From the NCBI GenBank assembly GCA_021740175.1, contig JAIPAH010000019.1:1-34000 (forward strand): a stretch of 34,000 bases of DNA. Direction: 5' to 3'. The notes under the pieces are model-generated. The model saw nothing but the letters and a program-made list of their open reading frames with translations. It did not search any database and had not been told where the DNA came from. This document shows, in pieces, positions 9,373 through 17,628 of the stretch. Both the position numbers and the translations under genes were made by a program. Positions within the stretch are counted from its first letter, which is position 1, and every line of letters begins with the position of its first letter. The DNA is from Bacteroidales bacterium (lineage in GTDB: Bacteria; Bacteroidota; Bacteroidia; Bacteroidales; JAIPAH01).

Positions 9373-11820
9373 ATGAAAAAGTTTACATTTTTAATTTTAG
9401 CTTTTTTCGGTGTCGGAATTTTAGGCCACGCCCAAATCATCAGTCAATACATCGAAACCAATTCAGGAACAGAACCAAAGGGAATTGAAATCTGGAACAA
9501 TACCGATTCCCAGCTTGATTTTAATGCCAATACCCTCTTGATTGAGCAAGGGACCAATGGAAACCCTTTATCAGAAGAGTACACTTTAGAATCCGGCACG
9601 CTGGATGCAGGAGATGTGCTTGTAATTGGCACATCCGATTTGCAAGCCACCACTGAAGGCAATGGAGCGGATTTTTACGAGCATACATTTCAGTTTAATG
9701 GCAACGATGCCTTAGCCGTAAATTACGGAGGAACGACAATCGATGTCTTCGGTATGCCTGAAGAAGATCCGGGCAGTGCCTGGGAAGGCAATGGTGTATC
9801 TACGGCAGATCAAAACATAGGGCTGCTCGGCGGCATCACATCGGGGGACCCTGATGGATGGACCGACCCAAGTGAGCGTTTTGAAACCGTCAATACCGAT
9901 CCGTCGGGAGATAATGGTGACGAAGGATTTGGGATTGCACCTGAAGGTGGCGACAACCAAAACCCCTCGATTACTAATATTGTGCAAACCCCGGAAGTCG
10001 TTACTTCTTCCGATGAAGTAAACGTCTCGGCCGATGTGACCGACAGCGACGGAACGGTGGAAAACGTGGAACTCCATTGGGGTACCGAATCCGGCAACCT
10101 GGACAACACCATCAACATGTCGACAACGCGTGCCACGTACACAACCGACAGCCCCATCCCATCCCAGGCTGACGGGACAACGGTATACTACGAAGTTTTT
10201 GCCGAAGATAACGAAAGCGGCACCTCCACATCCGCCGAATTAAGCTATACCGTCACCGACCCGGCTACCACCGGCCTGCCCTACGAGCAGACATTTGACG
10301 CGGACCTGGGAGATACTTATACCTACAGCGTCTCAGGCGACGATGAAGAGTGGTACTGGTACGATGACGATGGAAATGGTGTTGCAGCTATGAATGGTTA
10401 TGACACCGGCGACACGGAAATCGACTGGCTCATCCTGCCGGGTATCAATCTCGATGAGTATGAAAGCGAGTTTATGACTTTCGAATCATGGTATCAGTAC
10501 GGTACGGACAACGAAAGCAATTACCTCAAACTGTACTATTCGACCGATTATGAAGGGGTCGGCGATCCCTCGGAAGCCACCTGGACGGAGCTGGAGTATA
10601 ACCAGCCCGAAAGCGAACAAACCTGGGCTTCTTCAGGCGAGGTCGACCTCTCGGGCATTTCCGGCACTCAAGTATATATTGGCTACAAGTATAAATATGA
10701 ACCGGGGATGTATCGCCTGTGGCAAGTTGACAATATTTCCATACAGGAAGAAGGGAGCAACGAAACCCCGGAAATTACCAATGTCACTCATACACCTGAG
10801 GTTGTCACTTCCTCCGATGAGGTGAATGTTTCGGCTGATGTCACCGATCCCGATGGTTCCGTGGATGTGGTAGAACTTAACTGGGGGACTGAATCGGGTA
10901 ACCTGACCAACATTATCAATATGTCGACCAGTCGCGCCACATACACCACCGATAGCCCGATTCCGTCACAACCCGACGGCACAACGGTTTATTACAAAGT
11001 TTACGCCATGGATAACGGTGGCGGCGAATCGACCTCTTCGGAAATGAGCTACACCGTCACCGACCCGGCTACCACCGGCCTGCCTTACGAGCAGACATTT
11101 GACGCGGACCTGGGAGATGCCTATACCTACAGTGTTTCAGGCGATACCAAGGAGTGGTACTGGAGTGAATATGACGGGAATGGTTTTGCGGCCATGAACG
11201 GTTATGACAGCGGCGATACGGAAATTGACTGGCTCATCCTGCCGGGTATTAATTTCGATGAGTATGAAAACGAATTCATGACCTTCGACACATGGTACAA
11301 TTACGGCGAGGACAATGAGAATAATTACCTAAAGCTTTACTATTCAACCGATTATGAAGGCGTAGGTGATCCCTCGGAAGCCACCTGGACGGAGCTGGAG
11401 TATAACCAGCCCGAAAGTGCTGAGACATGGGCTTCTTCAGGTGATATTGATCTCTCGGGCATTTCCGGTACACAAGTGTACATTGGCTACAAGTACCGTT
11501 ATGAACAGGGCATGTACCGCCAGTGGGAAGTCGACAATATATCCATCGATTATAGTACCGGTATTGCATCGAAATCAGATTTAAATAAACCGTTTTCCAT
11601 TTACCCGAATCCCTCGAGCGGGCAGTTTACAGTTGACTCCGAAAATCTTGAAAATGCTGAAGTAGCTGTTTACTCCATTACAGGGGCTAAAGTTTATGAA
11701 ACCCGGATAAACAGCAACAAGCAAAACATAAATCTTTCAAACCTGGATAAAGGCGTGTACACACTGCGTTTTATTACACAGGATAATAAAGTGTCCGTCC
11801 GGCAGGTAGTCATCAAATAG
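9373..11820 (+). CDS. Secreted T9SS protein: lamin-tail domain plus two Ig/anchor-J repeats
   Basis: The 815-residue product has a signal peptide (MKKFTFLILAFFGVGILGHA). It continues with a lamin-tail (LTD)-like domain at about 21-190 (QIISQYIETNSGTEPKGIEI, VLVIGTSDLQA, DVFGMPEEDPG). Two copies of a 268-residue unit follow, each an Ig-like segment (TPEVVTSSDEVNVSADVTD) and a choice-of-anchor J domain (DTEIDWLILPGIN, PSEATWTELEYNQPES, WQVDNISI). The last 75 residues are a type A T9SS sorting domain almost identical to that of the gene at 7576. The protein is strikingly acidic with no catalytic motif, which suggests an adhesin or surface-binding role; that is inference. AAGG lies directly before the ATG. 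The upstream sequence around 9286-9372 is repeated at 11932-12014. A terminator follows. Confidence 0.92.
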   Translation: MKKFTFLILAFFGVGILGHAQIISQYIETNSGTEPKGIEIWNNTDSQLDFNANTLLIEQGTNGNPLSEEYTLESGTLDAGDVLVIGTSDLQATTEGNGADFYEHTFQFNGNDALAVNYGGTTIDVFGMPEEDPGSAWEGNGVSTADQNIGLLGGITSGDPDGWTDPSERFETVNTDPSGDNGDEGFGIAPEGGDNQNPSITNIVQTPEVVTSSDEVNVSADVTDSDGTVENVELHWGTESGNLDNTINMSTTRATYTTDSPIPSQADGTTVYYEVFAEDNESGTSTSAELSYTVTDPATTGLPYEQTFDADLGDTYTYSVSGDDEEWYWYDDDGNGVAAMNGYDTGDTEIDWLILPGINLDEYESEFMTFESWYQYGTDNESNYLKLYYSTDYEGVGDPSEATWTELEYNQPESEQTWASSGEVDLSGISGTQVYIGYKYKYEPGMYRLWQVDNISIQEEGSNETPEITNVTHTPEVVTSSDEVNVSADVTDPDGSVDVVELNWGTESGNLTNIINMSTSRATYTTDSPIPSQPDGTTVYYKVYAMDNGGGESTSSEMSYTVTDPATTGLPYEQTFDADLGDAYTYSVSGDTKEWYWSEYDGNGFAAMNGYDSGDTEIDWLILPGINFDEYENEFMTFDTWYNYGEDNENNYLKLYYSTDYEGVGDPSEATWTELEYNQPESAETWASSGDIDLSGISGTQVYIGYKYRYEQGMYRQWEVDNISIDYSTGIASKSDLNKPFSIYPNPSSGQFTVDSENLENAEVAVYSITGAKVYETRINSNKQNINLSNLDKGVYTLRFITQDNKVSVRQVVIK
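9973..11565 (+). repeat. Duplicated block copy A (two 804-bp units)
   Basis: Two tandem coding units with a period of 804 bp (for example CCGGAAGTCG at 9991 and its counterpart at 10795) encode the Ig plus anchor-J module. The whole two-unit block is repeated at 12823-14415 with a constant offset of 2850, so there is no net insertion or deletion. In the stretches I compared by eye, about nine bases in ten agree. Confidence 0.9.
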
Positions 11821-11844
11821 CAATTAAAGATTTTTATAAAACTC

Positions 11845-11878
11845 AAAACCGCCATTTTTTTATGGCGGTTTTTTTTTT
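11845..11878 (+). terminator. Rho-independent terminator
   Basis: AAAACCGCCAT (11845-11855) pairs with ATGGCGGTTTT (11862-11872) around a 6-T loop, followed by a long T tract to 11878. It lies 25 bases after the stop at 11820. Confidence 0.93.
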
Positions 11879-12014
11879 AACTTTATTATTGGATTCATTT
11901 TAATATTGTTTTGAGGTGTTTTAACATTAGTTTTACATAAGAAAGATTACTATTTGTAATCAAATTTGCATATTAACATCGAATGAATTCATGAATGACA
12001 AAATTTACTTAAGT

Positions 12015-12135
12015 ATGAAAATAAGTTTATGATGCTAGAAACCTGGTACCAATACGGTGAGAATGATGAAAACAATTTCCTGAAACTTTATTATTCGACC
12101 GATTATGCCAGTGTCGGTGATGTTTCGACGGCTAG
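12015..12135 (+). pseudogene. Deleted relic of a fourth repeat-type T9SS gene
   Basis: The region from about 11932 to 12020 repeats the promoter and start of the gene at 9373: CAAATTTGCAT and the ATG both sit at an offset of 2642. After the copied start codon (12015) the frame closes within six codons. The sequence then jumps directly into the middle of an anchor-J domain: from 12029 it encodes ETWYQYGENDENNFLKLYY and STDYASVGD, matching FETLYQYGEDDENNYLKLYY in the gene at 12229. Similarity stops near 12130 and the frame runs on into the leader of the next gene. I read this as a copy of the 9373-type gene that lost most of its body by deletion. The ATG at 12029 opens a 61-codon frame, but nothing suggests it is a working gene. 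Confidence 0.8.
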
Positions 12136-12228
12136 GCGGAACAAACTTAGCCACCACATAACCGGAAAACTCATAGACAAAGCTGAAATTCCAATTACAC
12201 GAATAACAAACTAAAATTTTATTGAATT

Positions 12229-14673
12229 ATGAGAACATTATCTACTCTTTTTACAGCAGTATTAATAATGGCTTCAATTTTGACTTTTGGTCAGAACAGA
12301 GAGGTCATTCTTGAAGAGACCTTTGACGGTGGCTTGGGAGAATTCACTCAATACAGTGTGATCAATGATGATCTTAATTGGTATTGGGACGAAGAATATG
12401 GTGACCCAGCGCCATGTGCAACGATGTCAGGTTATGACGGAGAAAACTACGAAACGGAAGATTGGCTAATATCTTCAGCTTTAGCCTTTACAGACTATGA
12501 ACAAATAACGCTTACGTTCGTGGAGGCCATCAATTATGAGAATACCGGTGTAGACGAGAACGAAAAGGTCATGGTTTCTACGGATTATTCAGGCTCGGGT
12601 AACCCAAATAATGCTACCTGGGATGAAATGGAAGTTACCAACCGGACCGATGGCCAATCATGGGACTTTATTGAGCCCGACCCGGTAGACCTCTCCAGTT
12701 ATGCCGGCATGTCAGGTGTTTATATTGCATTCAGATATACAAGCTCTACTGATAATGCTGCAACTTGGGAAGTCGACAATATCTCCGTAGAGGGAGAAGG
12801 GAGCAACGCAACCCCCGAAATCACCAATATCACCCAAACCCCGGAAGTCGTCACTTCTTCCGACGAAGTGAACGTTTCGGCCGATGTGACCGATAGTGAC
12901 GGTACGGTGGAAAACGTGGAACTCCACTGGGGTACTGAGTCCGGCAGCCTGAACAATACCATCAACATGTCGACAACCCGCGCTACGTATACCACCGACA
13001 GTCCAATTCCGGCCCAGGAAGACGGGACGACGGTGTACTACGAGGTTTTTGCCGAAGATAACGAAGGTGGCACATCAACCTCCTCCGAATTAAGCTATAC
13101 CGTTACCGACCCGGCTACCACCGGCCTGCCTTACGAGCAGACATTTGATTCGGATTTGGGAGATACCTACACCTACAGCGTCTCCGGCGATGACGAAGAA
13201 TGGTACTGGTACGACGACGGCGGTAATGGCGTTGCAGCTATGAATGGTTATGACACCGGCGACACGGAAATCGACTGGCTCATCCTGCCGGGTATCAATC
13301 TCGATGAGTATGAAAGCGAGTTCATGACCTTCGAAACATTGTACCAATACGGGGAGGATGATGAGAACAATTACCTCAAACTGTATTATTCGACCGATTA
13401 TGAAGGGGTCGGCGATCCCTCGGAAGCCACCTGGACGGAGCTGGATTACAACCAGCCTGAAAGTGCTGAAACCTGGGCTTCTTCAGGCGAAGTCGACCTC
13501 TCGGGCATTTCCGGTACTCAAGTATATATTGGCTACAAGTATAAATATGAACCGGGGATGTATCGCCTGTGGCAAGTCGACAATATTTCCATAGAGGGAG
13601 AAGGGGGCAACGAAACCCCGGAAATTACCAATGTCACTCATACGCCTGAGGTTGTCACTTCCTCCGATGAGGTGAATGTATCGGCTGATGTCACCGATCC
13701 CGATGGTTCCGTGGATGTGGTAGAACTTAACTGGGGGACTGAATCGGGTAACCTGACCAACACTATCAATATGTCGACCACTCGCGCCACATACACCACC
13801 GATAGCCCGATCCCGCCACAACCCGACGGCACAACGGTTTATTACGAAGTTTACGCCATGGATAACGGCGGCGGCGAATCGACTTCTTCGGAAATGAGCT
13901 ACACCGTAACCGACCCGGCTACCACCGGCCTACCCTACGATCAGAATTTCGACTCGGACCTGGGTGATACCTACACCTACAGTGTTTCAGGCGATACCAA
14001 GGAGTGGTACTGGAGTGAATACGACGGGAACGGTTTTGCAGCCATGAACGGTTATGACAGCGGCGACACGGAAATCGACTGGCTCATCCTGCCGGGTATT
14101 AATTTCGATGAGTACGAAAACGAGTTCATGACCTTCGACACATGGTACAATTACGGCGAGGACAATGAGAATAATTACCTAAAGCTTTACTATTCAACCG
14201 ATTATGAAGGCGTAGGTGATCCATCGGAAGCCACCTGGACGGAGCTGGAGTATAACCAGCCCGAAAGTGCTGAAACCTGGGCTTCTTCAGGAGACATAGA
14301 TCTCTCGGGCATTTCCGGTACACAAGTGTACATTGGCTACAAGTACCGTTATGAACAGGGCATGTACCGCCAGTGGGAAGTCGACAATATATCCATCGAT
14401 TATAGTACCGGTATTGAGCCTGTTGCAAATAATGGCGATCGAATGAGTGTTTATCCCAATCCGGCTCAATCATCGTTTACACTAAAAACAGATTTGGAGA
14501 AAGGCTCGGAAGTATACATTTATTCTGTTACCGGGCAGAGAGTACACCGGGAAACTTTGAAAAGCAACGAAACCCAAATCAGTGTTAATAACCTGGAGCC
14601 AGGAATTTATACAGTTCGTATTCATGAGACAGGAAATCAAAAGACTATTTCAGAAAAATTAATTATCCGGTAA
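12229..14673 (+). CDS. Mosaic secreted T9SS protein: anchor-J domain, two Ig/anchor-J repeats, distinct sorting domain
   Basis: The 814-residue product starts with a signal peptide and a choice-of-anchor J domain (to about residue 190) that nearly copy the gene at 7576 (MRTLSTLFTA, LNWYWDEEYGDPAPCATM). From about residue 198 it switches to the two 268-residue Ig/anchor-J units of the gene at 9373 (TPEVVTSSDEVNVSADVTD, DTEIDWLILPGIN). It then ends in a T9SS sorting domain (SVYPNPAQSSFTLKTD, VYIYSVTGQRV, GIYTVRIHE, KLIIR) clearly different from the one shared by its two neighbours. The modules are joined in frame with no sign of decay, so the gene is probably functional. It should be exported by T9SS to the surface; the ligand is unknown. 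The 44 bases before the start also match the leader of the 7576 gene. Confidence 0.92.
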   Translation: MRTLSTLFTAVLIMASILTFGQNREVILEETFDGGLGEFTQYSVINDDLNWYWDEEYGDPAPCATMSGYDGENYETEDWLISSALAFTDYEQITLTFVEAINYENTGVDENEKVMVSTDYSGSGNPNNATWDEMEVTNRTDGQSWDFIEPDPVDLSSYAGMSGVYIAFRYTSSTDNAATWEVDNISVEGEGSNATPEITNITQTPEVVTSSDEVNVSADVTDSDGTVENVELHWGTESGSLNNTINMSTTRATYTTDSPIPAQEDGTTVYYEVFAEDNEGGTSTSSELSYTVTDPATTGLPYEQTFDSDLGDTYTYSVSGDDEEWYWYDDGGNGVAAMNGYDTGDTEIDWLILPGINLDEYESEFMTFETLYQYGEDDENNYLKLYYSTDYEGVGDPSEATWTELDYNQPESAETWASSGEVDLSGISGTQVYIGYKYKYEPGMYRLWQVDNISIEGEGGNETPEITNVTHTPEVVTSSDEVNVSADVTDPDGSVDVVELNWGTESGNLTNTINMSTTRATYTTDSPIPPQPDGTTVYYEVYAMDNGGGESTSSEMSYTVTDPATTGLPYDQNFDSDLGDTYTYSVSGDTKEWYWSEYDGNGFAAMNGYDSGDTEIDWLILPGINFDEYENEFMTFDTWYNYGEDNENNYLKLYYSTDYEGVGDPSEATWTELEYNQPESAETWASSGDIDLSGISGTQVYIGYKYRYEQGMYRQWEVDNISIDYSTGIEPVANNGDRMSVYPNPAQSSFTLKTDLEKGSEVYIYSVTGQRVHRETLKSNETQISVNNLEPGIYTVRIHETGNQKTISEKLIIR
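12823..14415 (+). repeat. Duplicated block copy B (two 804-bp units)
   Basis: This is the second copy of the block at 9973-11565, colinear at an offset of exactly 2850 from 9991/12841 through GGTATT at 11565/14415. First unit matches first unit and second matches second, so the block was duplicated or converted as a pair. Similarity ends abruptly after 14415, where the two genes enter different sorting domains. Confidence 0.9.
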
Positions 14674-14740
14674 GCTTTTCAATAGCTAACTTGGAGATAG
14701 CAGTAAAGGGGGCATTTCGACCTCTACTGAATCAATTAAA

Positions 14741-14783
14741 ACGCCCTGTAACCCCCCATTGGGATTACAGGGCGTATTTTTTT
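14741..14783 (+). terminator. Rho-independent terminator (usable from both strands)
   Basis: ACGCCCTGTAA (14741-14751) pairs with TTACAGGGCGT (14765-14775), and a T tract follows to 14783. It ends the T9SS gene at 12229 and, read backwards, could also stop transcription from the minus-strand gene at 14814. Confidence 0.9.
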
Positions 14784-14785
14784 GA

Positions 14786-14810
14786 TAAAAAAGCCCCCAT
14801 TTCAAGGGCT
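14786..14810 (-). terminator. Terminator of the minus-strand gene 14814-15317
   Basis: On the minus strand AGCCC TTGAAATGG GGGCT forms a short stem followed by six T residues, 3 bases after the stop codon. The stem is short, but position and T tract support it. Confidence 0.65.
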
Positions 14811-14813
14811 ATT

Positions 14814-15317
14814 TTATTTTGTTTCGTTTTGCGGCGTAAAAGTACCCTGGCCCTCATTATCTTCCGAAGGCCCTGACAGATTTTCTTTAGGAGGGTGGAA
14901 ATACTCCATCTTTTGCCATTTCTGAATATCGTCGATTCTCTTTCGCTCCTCGAAATAAGGTGGCAAACCCGGTGCAATATATTCCTTCGAATAAACCAAA
15001 TGATCTTTCGACAAACGCACGGGTGAAACCAATCCCTTATAAGTCGGGCCAATTTCAGCCCATACATCTCTCTTCATATCCATTAGGAAGATCGAAGTAT
15101 GCGGGCCGTTATGCGGGTCCAGCTCTATCCATTTTTGCACGGCCAGATACCTGGAATCAGTACTCCACAAAAAGTTGCGTGCGAAATACATATCTTTAAC
15201 TATATGATTATTAATCTTCATCCTGAAAAATGAAGGCCCGAAACGGATGTCTCCTATATACCTGAAACTTAAAATATAATTCCCGTCAGGTGAAATATTT
15301 CTATTCTTTTTTTTCAT
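14814..15317 (-). CDS. Uncharacterised protein with propeller-like strands
   Basis: The 167-residue product has no signal peptide or membrane segment. Residues 8-20 (ISPDGNYILSFRY) and 49-62 (LWSTDSRYLAVQKW) resemble the SPDG/WS-D-S-YLA strands of TolB/WD-type propeller repeats, but it has room for only two to three blades. The tail (about 140-167) is Pro/Glu/Gly/Asn-rich and probably disordered. GAGGGAG a few bases before the ATG is a good Shine-Dalgarno site and fixes the start. It lies 175 bases downstream of the O-methyltransferase on the same strand. I do not recognise the family; it could be a fragment of a longer propeller protein, an immunity-type protein or a stand-alone small protein. 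Confidence 0.7.
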   Translation of the reverse strand: MKKKNRNISPDGNYILSFRYIGDIRFGPSFFRMKINNHIVKDMYFARNFLWSTDSRYLAVQKWIELDPHNGPHTSIFLMDMKRDVWAEIGPTYKGLVSPVRLSKDHLVYSKEYIAPGLPPYFEERKRIDDIQKWQKMEYFHPPKENLSGPSEDNEGQGTFTPQNETK

Positions 15318-15492
15318 AACTCCCTCTGCTATTTATTATATGGAAATATCTAAATATGGCTAATGGACAATGTTTAGAATAGGCTATTTGTTCAAAAGAA
15401 AAATGTTAACGTTTTGTATACAGAGATTTCTGTGGTATACCTATCAACACCTGAAAAGATATGGAGCCCTTAAAAGACAGCCGAAAAGTTTG

Positions 15493-16131
15493 TTATAATT
15501 TTCTTAACAACATTAAGCCGTCTCTTAAAGGCAACAAGACATTTTCCACTTCGGGGTCATTATGCACATGATTATTAAAAGCAACAATACCAGCCGTTTC
15601 CGGGTCATCTGCCGCGGCTTCGTCAACTACTTTACCATTCCACAAGGCATTATCGGCAAGAATAAATCCTCCCACTCGCAATTTGGGTTTAACGATCTCA
15701 TAATAAGTGAGGTAATCCTTTTTCTCAGCATCTATAAATACAAGATCGAAAGGCCCGTCGAGATTCTTTGTTAGATCCCGGGCATCTCCAATCATCAGAT
15801 CAATCACCGATTGCAAACCCGCTTTCTTTACATAATGCTTGATAAAATCTTCCAGCTCCCGTTCCATCTCAAGGGTAATAAGTTTCCCCCCGCTTCGTAT
15901 GCCGTCAGCAAGACAAATAGCTGAATAGCCGGTATAGGTTCCGATTTCCAGCACCTTCTGAGGTTGTATCATATGGCTGACCATCTTCAGGTAAGCCCCC
16001 TGGATGTGTCCTGATAGCATCCTTGGTTTGGTAGCCTTCAAGTGGGTTTGCCGGTTGAGCTCATAGAGCACTTCATCTTCCTTAGTGGTATGCTGTTCGA
16101 TATATTCTTCCAGTCGTTTATCAATCATCAT
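15493..16131 (-). CDS. Class I SAM-dependent O-methyltransferase (COG4122 / caffeoyl-CoA OMT-like)
   Basis: The 212-residue cytoplasmic protein should transfer a methyl group from S-adenosylmethionine to a hydroxyl group. Motif I is LEIGTYTGYSA (61-71), the acidic motif after strand beta-2 is ITLEME (about 85-90), and the metal-binding DAEKKDY segment lies inside LVFIDAEKKDYLTYY, followed by GGFILADNALWNGKV. Together these define the cation-dependent caffeoyl-CoA OMT-like family. The substrate in bacteria is generally unknown and cannot be read from the sequence. The start overlaps the stop of the M16 peptidase gene in an ATGA arrangement (16128-16131), implying translational coupling. A second ATG follows immediately, so the true start may be one codon later. 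Confidence 0.93.
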   Translation of the reverse strand: MMIDKRLEEYIEQHTTKEDEVLYELNRQTHLKATKPRMLSGHIQGAYLKMVSHMIQPQKVLEIGTYTGYSAICLADGIRSGGKLITLEMERELEDFIKHYVKKAGLQSVIDLMIGDARDLTKNLDGPFDLVFIDAEKKDYLTYYEIVKPKLRVGGFILADNALWNGKVVDEAAADDPETAGIVAFNNHVHNDPEVENVLLPLRDGLMLLRKL

Positions 16132-17369
16132 GTTCGTTTTTTGTAAACCAACGTGGTTAGTTGATTTTCATCAAAAATCTCATTCGCTACTTCCTGTATC
16201 TCTTTGTCTGAAATACTTTCGATTTCTGTTGCCAGTTCCTGCAACGGTTTCACTTCATCAAATAATAACCGGTTCTTAGCCAGGGAAATCATCTCATTAA
16301 GGTTCGACTCATAATTAAGAGCCATTTGCCCGATGAGTTGTTTCCGGGCCATGTTAAGTTGTACCGGTCCCAGATTTTTCTCCCTGAGATGTTTCAATTC
16401 ATTGAAGACAAGATCAATCGATCGGTCGAGGTTCCCGTTACTGCAACTCACATACACACTGAAAAGACCCGAATCGGTATAGGGCATGTAGTTGGATTCA
16501 ACCATATAGGCATAACCCTTTCTTTCGCGGATAGAGAGGTTTAAGCGGGAATTCATCCCCGGACCGCCCAGGATATTATTCAACAAATTCAACACCAGCT
16601 TTTTTCTCGGCCTCAAGTGGCTGTAACCGATATTTCCTATCATGCAATGATTCTGAAATACCCTTTTATTTAATGCAGAATATTCCGGCTTATACCCTTC
16701 AAATTTCGCTCTGCTCTCCTGTCTCCGGGAAGCGGGCATCTGACTGAAAAACTTTTCCGCTATTCGGATAAGTTCTCTCATGGAAATATTGCCTACGGAA
16801 GCCACTACCATCTGGTCAGTGGTGTAGTTTCGCTCAAGGAAACGCTGAATGTGCCGCCGATCAAATTTTCGGATATTTTTTTTACTGCCAAGGATATTGC
16901 TGCCTAAGCCATGATGTTTGTACACCATTTCTTCAAACCGGTCGAAAATCATCTCCCCCGGATTATCCTTATAAGAATCGATTTCGTCAAGGATCACTTC
17001 CCGCTCCTTTTTTAGCTCATGCTCAGGAAAAGTGGAATTAAAAACAATGTCGGCCAGCAATTCAAAGGTACGGCTGTAATATTCTTTCAGAAAGGAAGCA
17101 TAAATCATGGTATCTTCCTTCGTTGTGAAGGCATTCAGATCAGCCCCTATTTTATCGAGGCGACTAATGACGTGGTAAGCTTTTCGCCGATGGGTTCCTT
17201 TAAAAAAAGTGTGTTCAATAAAATGCGCCAAACCCTGCTCGCCTTCCAGCTCATCGCGACTTCCGGCATTAATCATCACTCCGGCATGGGCTACCATTCC
17301 CGGTACCTGCTTATGTACTATACGAATCCCGTTTGATAGCGTATAATATTGATACAATTCTTTTTCCAT
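16128..17369 (-). CDS. M16-family (pitrilysin/MPP-like) zinc metallopeptidase
   Basis: The inverted zinc motif HFIEH is at residues 49-53, and the distal ligand is probably Glu129 in VILDEIDSYKDNPGE, at the usual distance. The 413 residues make one N-terminal catalytic and one C-terminal M16 domain (the latter with RERKGYAYMVESNY, the R/Y substrate-binding segment), as in the processing-peptidase-like bacterial forms. There is no signal peptide, so it is predicted to be cytoplasmic. The gene overlaps the O-methyltransferase by 4 bases, so the two are one operon. A strong -7 match lies only 9 bases before the ATG. Substrate unknown. Confidence 0.95.
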   Translation of the reverse strand: MEKELYQYYTLSNGIRIVHKQVPGMVAHAGVMINAGSRDELEGEQGLAHFIEHTFFKGTHRRKAYHVISRLDKIGADLNAFTTKEDTMIYASFLKEYYSRTFELLADIVFNSTFPEHELKKEREVILDEIDSYKDNPGEMIFDRFEEMVYKHHGLGSNILGSKKNIRKFDRRHIQRFLERNYTTDQMVVASVGNISMRELIRIAEKFFSQMPASRRQESRAKFEGYKPEYSALNKRVFQNHCMIGNIGYSHLRPRKKLVLNLLNNILGGPGMNSRLNLSIRERKGYAYMVESNYMPYTDSGLFSVYVSCSNGNLDRSIDLVFNELKHLREKNLGPVQLNMARKQLIGQMALNYESNLNEMISLAKNRLLFDEVKPLQELATEIESISDKEIQEVANEIFDENQLTTLVYKKRT

Positions 17370-17377
17370 AGCTTTTG

Positions 17378-17385
17378 CAAAATTA
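17378..17385 (-). promoter_or_regulatory. Possible -7 element for the M16-OMT operon
   Basis: The minus strand reads TAATTTTG, an exact TAnnTTTG match, ending 9 bases before the ATG at 17369. If used, the mRNA would be leaderless or nearly so. There is no convincing -33 TTG. Confidence 0.35.
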
Positions 17386-17553
17386 AAGATTTAGTGAATT
17401 CCGCAGAATGTATTGAATGAAAGCTCAAAGAAGAAATCGGCTCTATTGATATACGAAAGTCTCAGGATCAGTTGGCAGTTGGCAGGAAGCAGTATGAATT
17501 ATTTTCAAAATCAATTTACTATTTTCTTATCAGAAAGATATTCTATTGGACAC

Positions 17554-17582
17554 TTGAATTTCCAACAACTTTTCTATATTTA
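17554..17582 (+). promoter_or_regulatory. Probable promoter of the MFS gene
   Basis: TTG at 17554-17556 and TATATTTA at 17575-17582 are separated by 18 bases, close to the Bacteroidota -33/-7 pattern, with one mismatch at the last -7 position. The ATG is 47 bases further on. Confidence 0.5.
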
Positions 17583-17628
17583 CAGTTGAATTCAGGGAAT
17601 ACCTTCCATTCCCGTTAGAATAAAACGC

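Noticed and set aside
9712-10157. Long antisense frames across the T9SS repeat genes (also near 11276-11569 and 14126-14473)
   Set aside because: They recur at the same place in each repeat and arise from the codon bias of the acidic plus-strand proteins; no start context or motif supports them.
12029-12214. 61-codon frame as a small gene
   Set aside because: Its first 33 codons match the inside of an anchor-J domain and the rest reads through the next gene's leader; it lacks a signal peptide and is best seen as relic sequence.
15416-15440. GTATACAGA/TCTGTGGTATAC inverted repeat between the O-methyltransferase and the orphan gene
   Set aside because: The stem is bulged and there is no T tract or promoter-like element at a telling position; I cannot support a function.
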